Source: an uncultured Maribacter sp. | GTDB lineage: Bacteria; Bacteroidota; Bacteroidia; Flavobacteriales; Flavobacteriaceae | Length of the DNA: 64,000 bases | Direction: 5' to 3' | NCBI GenBank assembly: GCA_947493885.1 | Contig: CANLTE010000003.1 | Span: forward strand, 310,001-374,000 | Part shown: positions 17,707-25,801 of the stretch, piece after piece | How the letters are laid out: each line of letters starts with the position of its first letter | Numbering within the stretch: position 1 is the first letter of the stretch | The notes under the pieces: model-generated | What the model was told of the DNA's origin: nothing | What the model saw: the letters and a program-made list of their open reading frames with translations, nothing else | Database searches by the model: none | Program-made: the position numbers and the translations under genes

Positions 17707-17745
17707 AATCTCATAATTTTAAATTAACAACACTAACTAAAGTTA

Positions 17746-18384
17746 TTAGTTTGCAGAAAGGTAAGCAGCAACACCTTTTCTATCTGCTGTCATTGCTTCT
17801 TTACCTTCTTCCCAGTTTGCTGGACAAACTTCTCCTTTTTCTTGAACATGAGCATAAGCATCAATTAAACGTAAAAATTCGCTAACATTTCTACCTACTG
17901 GCATATGGTTAATTCCTTCATGAAAAACTGTTCCTTCTTCATCAATTAAATATGTAGCTCTATACGTTACATTATCTCCTTCAACAGTAACAACTCCTGT
18001 TTCTTCATTGTACGTTTCATTAGTAGTATCTAAAATTCCTAAAGTAGCGGCTAAATTTCTATTGCTATCTGCTAAAAGTGGGTAAGTAACACCTTCAATA
18101 CCTCCGTTATCTTTATCGGTATTTAACCAAGCAAAGTGTACTTCAGCAGTATCACATGAAGCTCCAATAACTACAGTATTTCTTTTTTCGAACTCACCTA
18201 AGGCTTCCTGAAAAGCGTGTAACTCAGTAGGACAAACGAACGTAAAATCTTTTGGATACCAAAACAACACCACTTTCTTATTGTTTTTTTGAGCCTCCTC
18301 TAATACATTTAGTTTAAATGTATCACCAAGATCGTTCATTGCGTTTACCTCTAAATTTGGAAATTTTTTCCCTACAAATGCCAT
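17746..18384 (-). CDS. Typical 2-Cys peroxiredoxin (AhpC/TSA family)
   Basis: 212 residues from the ATG at 18384-18382; a longer frame back to a TTG at 18420 adds 12 residues with no family match and overlaps a promoter box. The peroxidatic cysteine is in DFTFVCPTELHAF, the resolving cysteine in KGEVCPANW near the C-terminus, and GINHMPVGRNVSEFLRLIDA is the conserved arginine region. It detoxifies hydrogen peroxide and alkyl hydroperoxides, with the neighbouring thioredoxin as probable reductant. Confidence 0.95.
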   Translation of the reverse strand: MAFVGKKFPNLEVNAMNDLGDTFKLNVLEEAQKNNKKVVLFWYPKDFTFVCPTELHAFQEALGEFEKRNTVVIGASCDTAEVHFAWLNTDKDNGGIEGVTYPLLADSNRNLAATLGILDTTNETYNEETGVVTVEGDNVTYRATYLIDEEGTVFHEGINHMPVGRNVSEFLRLIDAYAHVQEKGEVCPANWEEGKEAMTADRKGVAAYLSAN

Positions 18385-18417
18385 TTTATAATTTTTATAT
18401 AAGTTATTTAACGGGTG

Positions 18418-18425
18418 CAAAAATA
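18418..18425 (-). promoter_or_regulatory. -7 promoter box for the peroxiredoxin operon
   Basis: TATTTTTG on the minus strand matches the Bacteroidota -7 consensus TAnnTTTG and lies 34 bp before the peroxiredoxin start. I found no good -33 TTG at the expected distance, so the call is tentative. Confidence 0.4.
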
Positions 18426-18535
18426 GGGTAAGAGGTCACTTAAAAATTAAATAACTATATAAATTATTTATGGAGAAATAATATTAGCATATACTCGTTG
18501 ATAATCAGCAATTAAGAATTTTAAATTCGCAAAAA

Positions 18536-20023
18536 TTACACAGCAGTTTTTGCGCTTAGTTGTTTTATTTTAATACTAAATGCAGCAAAAATCAAAGTCA
18601 TTATAGGACTTAACCAGTTAAAAATGGCATACATAAAATATTCACCTACACCAACTCCTAAAACGCTACTATGATATGCGCCACAAGTATTCCAAGGTAT
18701 AAGTACTGAGGTTACTGTACCAGAATCTTCCAGCGTTCTACTTAAATTCTCAGGAGCTAAATTTCTATCCTCGTAGGCTTTTTTAAACATTTTTCCGGGT
18801 ATAACAATAGCCAAATATTGATCTGAAGCGGTTACATTTAGAGCTAGGCAGCTTCCAACGGTGCTAGCAAACAATCCAAATGTAGATTTAGCCATTTTTA
18901 GTAACTCAGAACTTATTTTTGATAACGCTCCTATACCGTCCATAATGCCACCAAAAACCATAGCACAAATTATTAGCCAAATGGTATTTAGCATTCCCTC
19001 CATTCCCTTGGATTTAAACAAATCACTTAAAATTTCGTTTGATGTTGGGATGGTAGTTTTCTGAGTTATAGCTTTTAATATTCCTTTATACCCTGACTCA
19101 AAAGTTAGTGTATTCGCCTTCGTAATACCCATTACAACTTCAGGTTGAAAGATTAATGCAAATACAGCACCCAATAACGAGCCTATTAGTAAGGCCATAA
19201 GAGGAGGAGTCTTTTTAACAATTAGTACGATTACCACAATCGGTACAATGAATAACAAAGGAGTAATATTTAACGTTTCATCAATAGAGGTCAATATTGA
19301 AGCAACATCTGTAGAACCGGAAGTATCTATACTAAACCCAATAATTATAAAAACAATTAATGTTACTATTATGGTTGGCACGGTTGTTATGGTCATATAT
19401 TTAATATGATCAAACAAATTACCTCCTGCCATTGCGGGAGCGAGGTTTGTGGTGTCACTTAAAGGCGATAATTTATCTCCAAAATAAGCGCCAGAAAGTA
19501 CTGCTCCCGCAGACATTCCCAGAGAAACACCAAGCGCTTCCCCAATACCAATAAGAGCTATACCAACAGTAGCTGCAGTTGTCCAACTACTTCCTGTTGC
19601 TACAGATATTATTGCACAAATAACAACGCTAGCAGCTAAAAATATAGTTGGATTCAAAATTTGAAGGCCATAATATATCATAGCAGGAATTATACCGCTT
19701 ACCAACCAAGTACCCGCCAAAGCGCCTACCATCAATAATATTAATAAAGCTCCTGAAGTAGATCTTACATTCTCTGCTACTTCGTCCATCATTTGTTTAT
19801 AGGAAACTTTGTTCTTAAAACCTACAATAGCAGCTACAGCACCCCCTAACAAAAGTATGAACTGATTGGAACCACTTAGTGCATCATCACCAAAAACAAA
19901 AACATTATAAGCTAGCATAGCAACTAACGCAAATACCGGAATTAAAGCCTCCCAAATATTTAGTTCTTTATTGGTAACTATATTCTCGTCTTGCCTAAAT
20001 TCCTTATTATCCATGTCTTGCAT
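18536..20023 (-). CDS. nhaC: NhaC family Na+/H+ antiporter
   Basis: 495 residues with about eleven to twelve transmembrane segments. Family features include SVATGSSWTTAATVGIALIGIG and SGAYFGDKLSPLSDTTNLAP, which hold the conserved polar residues of the ion pathway, and a second inverted-repeat copy later (SDQYLAIVIPGKMF and SGTVTSVLIPWNTCG). NhaC proteins exchange Na+ for H+ or, in some cases, couple to organic acids. The gene stands alone between the peroxiredoxin and PLP-enzyme genes; Met4 is an alternative start. Confidence 0.9.
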   Translation of the reverse strand: MQDMDNKEFRQDENIVTNKELNIWEALIPVFALVAMLAYNVFVFGDDALSGSNQFILLLGGAVAAIVGFKNKVSYKQMMDEVAENVRSTSGALLILLMVGALAGTWLVSGIIPAMIYYGLQILNPTIFLAASVVICAIISVATGSSWTTAATVGIALIGIGEALGVSLGMSAGAVLSGAYFGDKLSPLSDTTNLAPAMAGGNLFDHIKYMTITTVPTIIVTLIVFIIIGFSIDTSGSTDVASILTSIDETLNITPLLFIVPIVVIVLIVKKTPPLMALLIGSLLGAVFALIFQPEVVMGITKANTLTFESGYKGILKAITQKTTIPTSNEILSDLFKSKGMEGMLNTIWLIICAMVFGGIMDGIGALSKISSELLKMAKSTFGLFASTVGSCLALNVTASDQYLAIVIPGKMFKKAYEDRNLAPENLSRTLEDSGTVTSVLIPWNTCGAYHSSVLGVGVGEYFMYAIFNWLSPIMTLIFAAFSIKIKQLSAKTAV

Positions 20024-20097
20024 TAATAAAAGCTATTGATTATCCGTAATATTACGATTTTGTGGAAGGTTCTGCAAAAAAGAAGTTGTAGTTTCTT

Positions 20098-21318
20098 CTA
20101 ATTAATTATTGCTTTTTTTGAAATAATCTCCAGTTTTTGCATACAAGATTTCATCATTTTGTAACTACGTTCTATATCATTATCTAAACCAACAGAAAAC
20201 CGAATTAACCCGTCAGAAAGACCCATTTCCTTTTGTTCTTCCAGAGGGATTTCAGAAGATGTAGAAGTGCCTGGAGCACTAAATAAGGTTTTATAAAAAC
20301 CTAAACTTACCGCCAAATAACCTAATTTTTGATGTTGCATCAATTCCATTAGAGCATTTGCTTTTTCAAGAGAACCTACATCAATTGTTAAAAGTCCTCC
20401 AAAACCAAATTCAACTTGCATTTGTCTTTTTAATGCTTTGTGTCCAGAATGCGATTTTAACCCTGGATAAACTACACGTAAACCGTCATTTTCAAAACGC
20501 TCTGCTAAGTATTGAGCATTATAACTATGCTGCTTCATCCTAATATGTAAGGTTCTCATATTTTTTAGAATTGAAGAAGCCCTTAAACTGTCTAGTGTGC
20601 TCCCCAAGAGCATTCCAGCTCCATTGTTCACATCCTTCAACGCTAAACAAAATTCTGTAGAACCACAAACAGCCCCAGCAACGCAATCACTAGTGCCATT
20701 AATAAACTTAGTTAAACTGTGTATCACGACATCAGCTCCCAACTTAGCTGGAGCTATTGTTAAAGGTGAAAATGTATTATCTACCACCAAAGGAATAGCA
20801 TATTTTTTGGCTAATTTAGAAAGTGCTATTAAATCTGCGACTTCTAATAAAGGATTACTAACACTCTCGCAATAAATCATTTTAGTATTAGAGGTAATAG
20901 ACTTTTCAACGATATCAATATTAGTAATATCAACAAAAGAGGTATCTATATTAAACTTTTTTAAAAAGTTTTTCATAAAAGCATAGGTTCCTCCATAAAT
21001 TGTTCTGCTACTTATAATATGCTCATTAGCATTGCATAATTGCATAATAACCGCAGTAATTGCACCCATACCACTTGCGGTTACGTTAGCACTTTCCGTT
21101 CCCTCCATTGCTGCCAATGCTTCTCCTAAATATAGGTTAGCAGGGGAGGAGTGCCTTGAATATAAATAGCACCCTTCAGTATTTCCTTCAAAAGTGTCAA
21201 ACATTTTTTTTGCAGATAAAAAAGTATAAGTTGAAGAATCGGATATAGAAGGATTTACCCCTCCATACTCTCCAAAATATTGTAAATCTTGTAATTTATC
21301 GGATGCTTTGTAGCTCAT
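20098..21318 (-). CDS. Cys/Met metabolism PLP enzyme (methionine gamma-lyase / cystathionine gamma-synthase type)
   Basis: 406 residues, fold-type I. The PLP lysine is Lys204 in VIHSLTKFINGTSD, and YSRHSSPA, SGMGAITAV and VVDNTFSPL are standard family motifs. Methionine gamma-lyases carry a Cys in YGCTFAF that favours methionine; here the segment is YGGTYAF with Gly110, so cystathionine gamma-synthase/lyase or homocysteine-type chemistry remains open. The gene is divergent from an Lrp/AsnC-type regulator, which often controls such catabolic enzymes in response to an amino acid. Confidence 0.85.
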   Translation of the reverse strand: MSYKASDKLQDLQYFGEYGGVNPSISDSSTYTFLSAKKMFDTFEGNTEGCYLYSRHSSPANLYLGEALAAMEGTESANVTASGMGAITAVIMQLCNANEHIISSRTIYGGTYAFMKNFLKKFNIDTSFVDITNIDIVEKSITSNTKMIYCESVSNPLLEVADLIALSKLAKKYAIPLVVDNTFSPLTIAPAKLGADVVIHSLTKFINGTSDCVAGAVCGSTEFCLALKDVNNGAGMLLGSTLDSLRASSILKNMRTLHIRMKQHSYNAQYLAERFENDGLRVVYPGLKSHSGHKALKRQMQVEFGFGGLLTIDVGSLEKANALMELMQHQKLGYLAVSLGFYKTLFSAPGTSTSSEIPLEEQKEMGLSDGLIRFSVGLDNDIERSYKMMKSCMQKLEIISKKAIIN

Positions 21319-21358
21319 AATTGTCTAAATATTATTCTATTATAAAATTAGACTTACA

Positions 21359-21373
21359 TTGATTTAAAATCAA
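21359..21373. promoter_or_regulatory. Perfect 15-bp palindrome, candidate Lrp/AsnC operator
   Basis: TTGATTT-A-AAATCAA is a perfect palindrome with 7-bp arms, the size and AT-rich style of AsnC/Lrp binding sites. It lies 41 bp from the start of the PLP-enzyme gene and about 100 bp from the start of the divergent regulator. Which protein binds it is inferred only from position. Confidence 0.45.
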
Positions 21374-21473
21374 CAATAATATTTATATACAGAAAATAAA
21401 ACTATATTTAATAATAATAAATGAATAAAAAACTAAATTAATTCGTTATTATGATATAAATAGAAAAATACAC

Positions 21474-21935
21474 ATGCAAAAGCTCGATGAAACTGATAAA
21501 AAACTAATTACTCTATTACAGCACGATAGTAAAAAAACAAACAAGGAGTATGCTCATAAATTAGGATTATCTACAACAGCAATTTATGAACGCATAAAGC
21601 GCTTAGAAAAGTCTGAAGTAATTACTAATTATGTTGCTTTGGTAGATAAAAAAAAGATAAACAAATCATTTGTGGTGTTATGCCATGTTAAACTAATTCA
21701 ACATATAAAAGATTTTGTTTTACAGTTTGAACGTGAAATATTAAAGCTTCCAGAAATAGCAGAATGCTACCATGTTAGTGGCGATTATGACTATATCTTA
21801 AAGATTCATGTAGAAGATATGGAAGCTTACAGAGATTTTATGGTAACAAAACTTACAGCAATATCAAATATTGGTAGTACACAAAGCACATTTATTATCA
21901 ATGAAGTTAAGCATACAACAGCAATACTTATATAA
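21474..21935 (+). CDS. Lrp/AsnC family transcriptional regulator
   Basis: 153 residues. Residues ~1-60 form the winged helix-turn-helix (LDETDKKLITLLQHDSKKTN through LGLSTTAIYERIKRLEKSEVI), and residues ~65-150 the RAM effector-binding domain (AECYHVSGDYDYILKIHVEDME is its signature). Such proteins assemble as dimers to octamers and sense amino acids. Transcribed away from the adjacent Cys/Met PLP-enzyme gene, with a palindrome between them, so that gene is its likely target. Confidence 0.9.
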   Translation: MQKLDETDKKLITLLQHDSKKTNKEYAHKLGLSTTAIYERIKRLEKSEVITNYVALVDKKKINKSFVVLCHVKLIQHIKDFVLQFEREILKLPEIAECYHVSGDYDYILKIHVEDMEAYRDFMVTKLTAISNIGSTQSTFIINEVKHTTAILI

Positions 21936-21951
21936 AATCGGAAAATAACCT

Positions 21952-21959
21952 TAATTTTG
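21952..21959 (+). promoter_or_regulatory. -7 promoter box for lpdA
   Basis: TAATTTTG matches TAnnTTTG and sits 26 bp before the lpdA start, within the 50-bp gap after the regulator gene. No clear -33 TTG was found. Confidence 0.4.
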
Positions 21960-21985
21960 TTTATCATTAAAAACTAAAAAATTCT

Positions 21986-23392
21986 ATGAGTTCATATGAC
22001 GTAGCCGTTATCGGTTCAGGTCCTGGAGGGTATGTAGCAGCTATTCGTTGCGCGCAACTGGGAATGAAAACAGCAATTATTGAAAAATATCCTAGACTAG
22101 GTGGCACATGTTCAAATGTTGGGTGTATTCCTTCAAAAGCCCTTTTAGATTCTTCTCACCATTATAATGATGCTATTAAACATTTTGAAGAACACGGAAT
22201 TGAAATTCCTGGTGAAATAAAAGTTAACCTGGAAAAAATGATTGGTCGAAAAAACACCATTGTTGAACAAACCTCAAAAGGTCTTCAATTTTTAATGGAC
22301 AAAAATAAAATAGACGTTTTTGAAGGTGTTGGTAGTTTTAAAGATGCTACACATATTAATGTTACCAAAAATGATGGCTCTGTTGAAACTCTTGAAGCTA
22401 AAAACACTATTATAGCAACAGGATCTAAACCCTCTAGTTTACCCTTTATTAAAATTGATAAGGAACGCGTTATAACTTCAACAGAAGCTTTAATGCTTAA
22501 AGAAATTCCTAAACACATGATTGTTATTGGTGGTGGAGTTATAGGCTTAGAGTTAGGTCAAGTATATAAACGTTTAGGAGCAGATGTTACCGTTATTGAA
22601 TATATGGATCGTATTATTCCAGGTATGGATGGTGCACTTTCTAAAGAGTTAATGAAAACTCTTAAAAAGCAAAAGGTAAAATTTGCGCTTTCACACAAGG
22701 TTAAATCTGTTGAGAGAAAGGGTGATGAAGTTATTGTGAAAGCGGATAATAAGAAGGGAGAAGAAATAGAATTTAAAGGAGATTATTGCCTAGTTTCGGT
22801 TGGTAGAAAACCATATACTGATGGACTTAATGCGGAAGCGGCAGGTGTAAAATTAGATGATAGAGGTAGAGTAGATGTTAATGAACACTTACAAACTGGT
22901 GCTTCTAATATCTATGCTATAGGTGATGTAGTAAAAGGAGCCATGCTAGCTCACAAAGCAGAGGAAGAGGGTACATTGGTAGCTGAAACTTTAGCCGGAC
23001 AAAAACCACATATAGATTATAATTTAATTCCAGGTGTTGTGTATACTTGGCCAGAAGTTGCTGCCGTTGGTAAAACTGAAGAGCAACTTAAAGAATCTGG
23101 TGTAGATTACAAAGTAGGACAGTTTCCAATGCGAGCTTTAGGACGTGCAAGAGCAAGTATGAATATTGAGGGTTTTGTGAAAATTATTGCAGATAAAACT
23201 ACCGACGAAGTACTTGGTGTTCATATGATAGGTGCCAGAGTTGCAGATTTAATTTCCGAAGGTGTTACCGCTATGGAATTTAGAGCATCGGCTGAGGATA
23301 TTTCAAGAATGAGTCATGCTCATCCAACCTATTCAGAGGCTGTGAAAGAGGCTGCTTTGGCTGCTACCGACGATAGAGCGCTGCATATATAA
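21986..23392 (+). CDS. lpdA: Dihydrolipoyl dehydrogenase
   Basis: 468 residues, the standard E3 length. FAD-binding GSGPGGYVAAIRCAQLG at the N-terminus; redox-active Cys42 and Cys47 in GGTCSNVGCIPSKALL; NAD-binding IGGGVIGLELGQVYKRLG; second FAD segment IYAIGDVV; catalytic His-Glu pair in SHAHPTYSEAVKEAA. It re-oxidises dihydrolipoamide in the 2-oxoacid dehydrogenase complexes and glycine cleavage system. No E1 or E2 genes are adjacent, so it is likely the shared E3. Followed by its own terminator. Confidence 0.97.
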   Translation: MSSYDVAVIGSGPGGYVAAIRCAQLGMKTAIIEKYPRLGGTCSNVGCIPSKALLDSSHHYNDAIKHFEEHGIEIPGEIKVNLEKMIGRKNTIVEQTSKGLQFLMDKNKIDVFEGVGSFKDATHINVTKNDGSVETLEAKNTIIATGSKPSSLPFIKIDKERVITSTEALMLKEIPKHMIVIGGGVIGLELGQVYKRLGADVTVIEYMDRIIPGMDGALSKELMKTLKKQKVKFALSHKVKSVERKGDEVIVKADNKKGEEIEFKGDYCLVSVGRKPYTDGLNAEAAGVKLDDRGRVDVNEHLQTGASNIYAIGDVVKGAMLAHKAEEEGTLVAETLAGQKPHIDYNLIPGVVYTWPEVAAVGKTEEQLKESGVDYKVGQFPMRALGRARASMNIEGFVKIIADKTTDEVLGVHMIGARVADLISEGVTAMEFRASAEDISRMSHAHPTYSEAVKEAALAATDDRALHI

Positions 23393-23448
23393 TTAAAGAC
23401 AGAGAAATTAAGCATATAAAGCTTTTGACTTAGTTTATAGCATTATAC

Positions 23449-23478
23449 AAAAACCCATCTAAATTAGATGGGTTTTTT
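23449..23478 (+). terminator. Rho-independent terminator of lpdA
   Basis: CCCATCT (23454-23460) pairs with AGATGGG (23466-23472), preceded by an A-run and followed by six T residues, 57 bp after the lpdA stop. Confidence 0.85.
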
Positions 23479-23888
23479 GCTAATTTTAGGAAAACTACCC
23501 TAGCTGACCTTGGCATATGCTAAGCAAGGGGAAGAGGGTATTTGAATGATAAACGGAGTTTATTCAACCTTACTTCTGTGAAAAAATTCTTTATTTTGTA
23601 ATTATTAGCAGAAAAAATGGTTATTACGGAATGAAAGCGTTATTAAACAAAAAACAGATTATATTCGCAACAATCCATTAGAAAGTAGGTTTTTTGTACA
23701 TACTAATTGATTGAAAATATTTGAGTAATTGAAATTTTCAGGATTACCATACTATTTTAGAAATAGATAGTATGGGGTTTTTAGCTTGAGTTACTGCACT
23801 TGTGGATACTGGCGTTAGCTGGGGAATTTATATTTCATTAAAAAAGAAGGCGACAAGTTTGGTGGGACTATTTTTTTAAAAAATTATT
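23479..23888. other. Gene-poor stretch of about 410 bp
   Basis: No convincing coding region on either strand. It holds one terminator-like hairpin (23747-23782) and the motif CGTTAGC followed by TGGGG at 23813-23824, which recurs at the end of the next gene. It may be remains of decayed or moved genes. Confidence 0.5.
23747..23782 (+). terminator. Terminator-like hairpin in the gene-poor stretch
   Basis: CCATACTAT (23747-23755) and ATAGTATGG (23767-23775) form a perfect 9-bp stem with an 11-base loop, followed by GG and five T residues. There is no intact gene in front of it, so it may be left over from a lost gene. Confidence 0.5.
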
Positions 23889-24335
23889 ATGAAATTAATA
23901 CTTACTTTAATATTTACTCTAAATATCAACTGTTGTTATAATTCAACAAATACTCAATGGAATAATTTATTGATTGGAGATTGGCGCGGCACTTACCCAA
24001 ATGACTATAAAGAAGTTTATTTTAATGGCACATATAGTTATCTTTTTAGCGCTGCTATTGGAGAAATTTATCCCATATATAGATATAAAGTGTCCGATGA
24101 CAAATTAATTATTTTAAATAACGGTAATAACGAAATTAGAGGTACTAGACAATTAAGTGGATGCAAGTCAAAATTGAACATTATTAGTGAAGCAGAAGTT
24201 GTAACCTATTATAAAATAGATGAAAACACCTATTTACTCTCCGATTATGTCACAGAAAAAATTGATAGAAAAACGTTCTTAACGGCTTTTAAAAGGCGTA
24301 TGAATAAATATTATAAACAATATCCCCAACGTTAG
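23889..24335 (+). CDS. Uncharacterised small secreted or lipoprotein-like protein
   Basis: 148 residues. The N-terminus is a short hydrophobic signal ending in NINCC, so either Cys could be a lipidation site. The body has an LIGDWRGTYP segment and a KVSDDKLIIL strand that recall lipocalin-like or beta-sandwich small domains of Bacteroidota, but I recognise no family. The gene is isolated in a sparse region and its last codons overlap CAACGTTAGC, of which CGTTAGC also occurs upstream at 23813. It is possibly an acquired cassette-like gene. Confidence 0.6.
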   Translation: MKLILTLIFTLNINCCYNSTNTQWNNLLIGDWRGTYPNDYKEVYFNGTYSYLFSAAIGEIYPIYRYKVSDDKLIILNNGNNEIRGTRQLSGCKSKLNIISEAEVVTYYKIDENTYLLSDYVTEKIDRKTFLTAFKRRMNKYYKQYPQR

Positions 24336-24385
24336 CACTAATATACGATAGTTACTTACAAGACAGAGTAAGAAAACATATAATC

Positions 24386-24417
24386 AAAGAACCACAACAT
24401 TACCGTTGTGGTTCTTT
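24386..24417. terminator. Bidirectional terminator
   Basis: AAAGAACCACAAC and GTTGTGGTTCTTT form a perfect 13-bp stem with a 6-base loop. It sits between the plus-strand orphan gene and the minus-strand CDGSH gene and can serve both. Confidence 0.85.
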
Positions 24418-24420
24418 GTT

Positions 24421-24648
24421 TTACTTATGTGAACCATCACAATACGGAGGATTACTGGTAAGTTTACAAGTACATATACTAGCATTTTTAGCATCATCAA
24501 CCTGAAAAACTAAACAACCAGGTTTTTCGTGCTTTTTATGGGAACCATCGCAAAACACATTAGTTTCAGAATGTCCGCATGTACACCATGCATATTTTTT
24601 ATCCTTTTCCAATGCCAATCTTACAGGACTAAATTTTTTATCGCTCAT
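24421..24648 (-). CDS. CDGSH iron-sulfur domain protein (two CDGSH motifs)
   Basis: 75 residues containing two CDGSH modules: CTCGHSETNVFCDGSHKKH and CTCKLTSNPPYCDGSHK. Each supplies three Cys and one His for a redox- and pH-sensitive [2Fe-2S] cluster, as in mitoNEET-like proteins. Bacterial tandem versions are small soluble proteins with electron- or cluster-transfer roles. It stands alone, bounded by the terminator on one side and a divergent aldo/keto reductase gene on the other. Confidence 0.92.
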   Translation of the reverse strand: MSDKKFSPVRLALEKDKKYAWCTCGHSETNVFCDGSHKKHEKPGCLVFQVDDAKNASICTCKLTSNPPYCDGSHK

Positions 24649-24790
24649 TTTAATGTTTGTTTTTTACAAAATTAAGGGAAACAATAGCTCGACTGTATAA
24701 TCCACTGTAATTTGTATCTAATCCAAATTAATATGCATTTAAATAAAAGTTATATGCTTATTTTAGCAACTGCACTTTTAAAATTACCCT

Positions 24791-25801
24791 ATGCAAATCA
24801 ACGATAAATCTGGAATAACTGAGTATAAAGCCAACGCCAACCGTTACGAAACTATGAAATACAACCGCTCCGGTAAGAGTGGGGTATTGCTTCCAGCCAT
24901 TTCATTAGGGCTATGGCATAACTTTGGATTTGTAGATGATTTACATAAGGGTAGAAATATTCTCAGAGCTGCTTTTGACCTTGGTATTACACATTTAGAT
25001 TTGGCAAATAATTACGGACCTCCATATGGTTCGGCAGAGGAAAATTTCGGAACTATTTTTAAAAACGATTTTAAAAGTTACCGAGATGAATTATTTATTG
25101 CAACTAAAGCAGGTTATGATATGTGGCCTGGACCATATGGAAATTGGGGCTCAAGAAAATATTTAGTTTCCAGCTTAGATCAAAGTTTAAAGCGCATGGG
25201 GTTAGACTATGTAGACGTTTTTTACCATCATCGTCCTGACCCAAATACTCCATTAGAAGAAACTATGGGAGCTTTAGCTGATATTGTTCGTCAAGGAAAA
25301 GCATTGTACGTTGGTATTTCTAATTATCAACCTAAAGAAACCGCTGAAGCTGCAGTTTTACTTAAAGAAATGAAAGTTCCTTTTATCTTGCATCAGGCGA
25401 GATATTCTATTTTTGACAGATGGGTGGAAGATGGTTTACTGGATACTTTAGAAGATAATGGTGTTGGTTGTATTACCTTTTCTCCATTAGCTCAAGGAAT
25501 GCTTACAAATAAATATGTAAACGGAATTCCAGATGATTCTCGAGCTGCAAAAAACTTTACCTATTTGGAACGCGAACAGGTTGAAAACAATCTTTCTAAA
25601 ATTAAAAACTTAGCAAAAATTGCCGATGAGCGTGGACAAACACTTTCTCAAATGGCTATTGCTTGGTTATTGAATAGAAAGGCAGTTGCTTCCGTTTTAA
25701 TTGGAGCAAGTTCGGTACAGCAACTTAAGGAAAACATGGGGGCCTTAAATCAGCTGGTATTTACAGATGAGGAACTTAAACTAATTGATAAAAACTCCTA
25801 G
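24791..25801 (+). CDS. Aldo/keto reductase, L-glyceraldehyde 3-phosphate reductase (YghZ) type
   Basis: 336 residues, closely matching E. coli YghZ through most of its length: SLGLWHNFG, GITHLDLANNYGPPYGSAEENFG, TKAGYDMWPGPYG, SLDQSLKRMGLDYVDVFYHHR, NGVGCITFSPLAQGMLT and SVLIGASSVQQLKEN. The catalytic set Asp/Tyr/Lys/His is present (LDLANNYG, TKAGYD, YHHRPD). YghZ reduces L-glyceraldehyde 3-phosphate and methylglyoxal with NADPH. An internal Met at residue 23 is an alternative start. Its last codon overlaps the stop of the convergent gene; AAAAACT/AGTTTTT around the shared stop can form a small hairpin. Confidence 0.93.
   Translation: MQINDKSGITEYKANANRYETMKYNRSGKSGVLLPAISLGLWHNFGFVDDLHKGRNILRAAFDLGITHLDLANNYGPPYGSAEENFGTIFKNDFKSYRDELFIATKAGYDMWPGPYGNWGSRKYLVSSLDQSLKRMGLDYVDVFYHHRPDPNTPLEETMGALADIVRQGKALYVGISNYQPKETAEAAVLLKEMKVPFILHQARYSIFDRWVEDGLLDTLEDNGVGCITFSPLAQGMLTNKYVNGIPDDSRAAKNFTYLEREQVENNLSKIKNLAKIADERGQTLSQMAIAWLLNRKAVASVLIGASSVQQLKENMGALNQLVFTDEELKLIDKNS

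Noticed and set aside
18385-18420. N-terminal extension of the peroxiredoxin from TTG
   Set aside because: The extension has no family match and overlaps the -7 promoter box; ATG at 18384 starts exactly at the conserved N-terminus.
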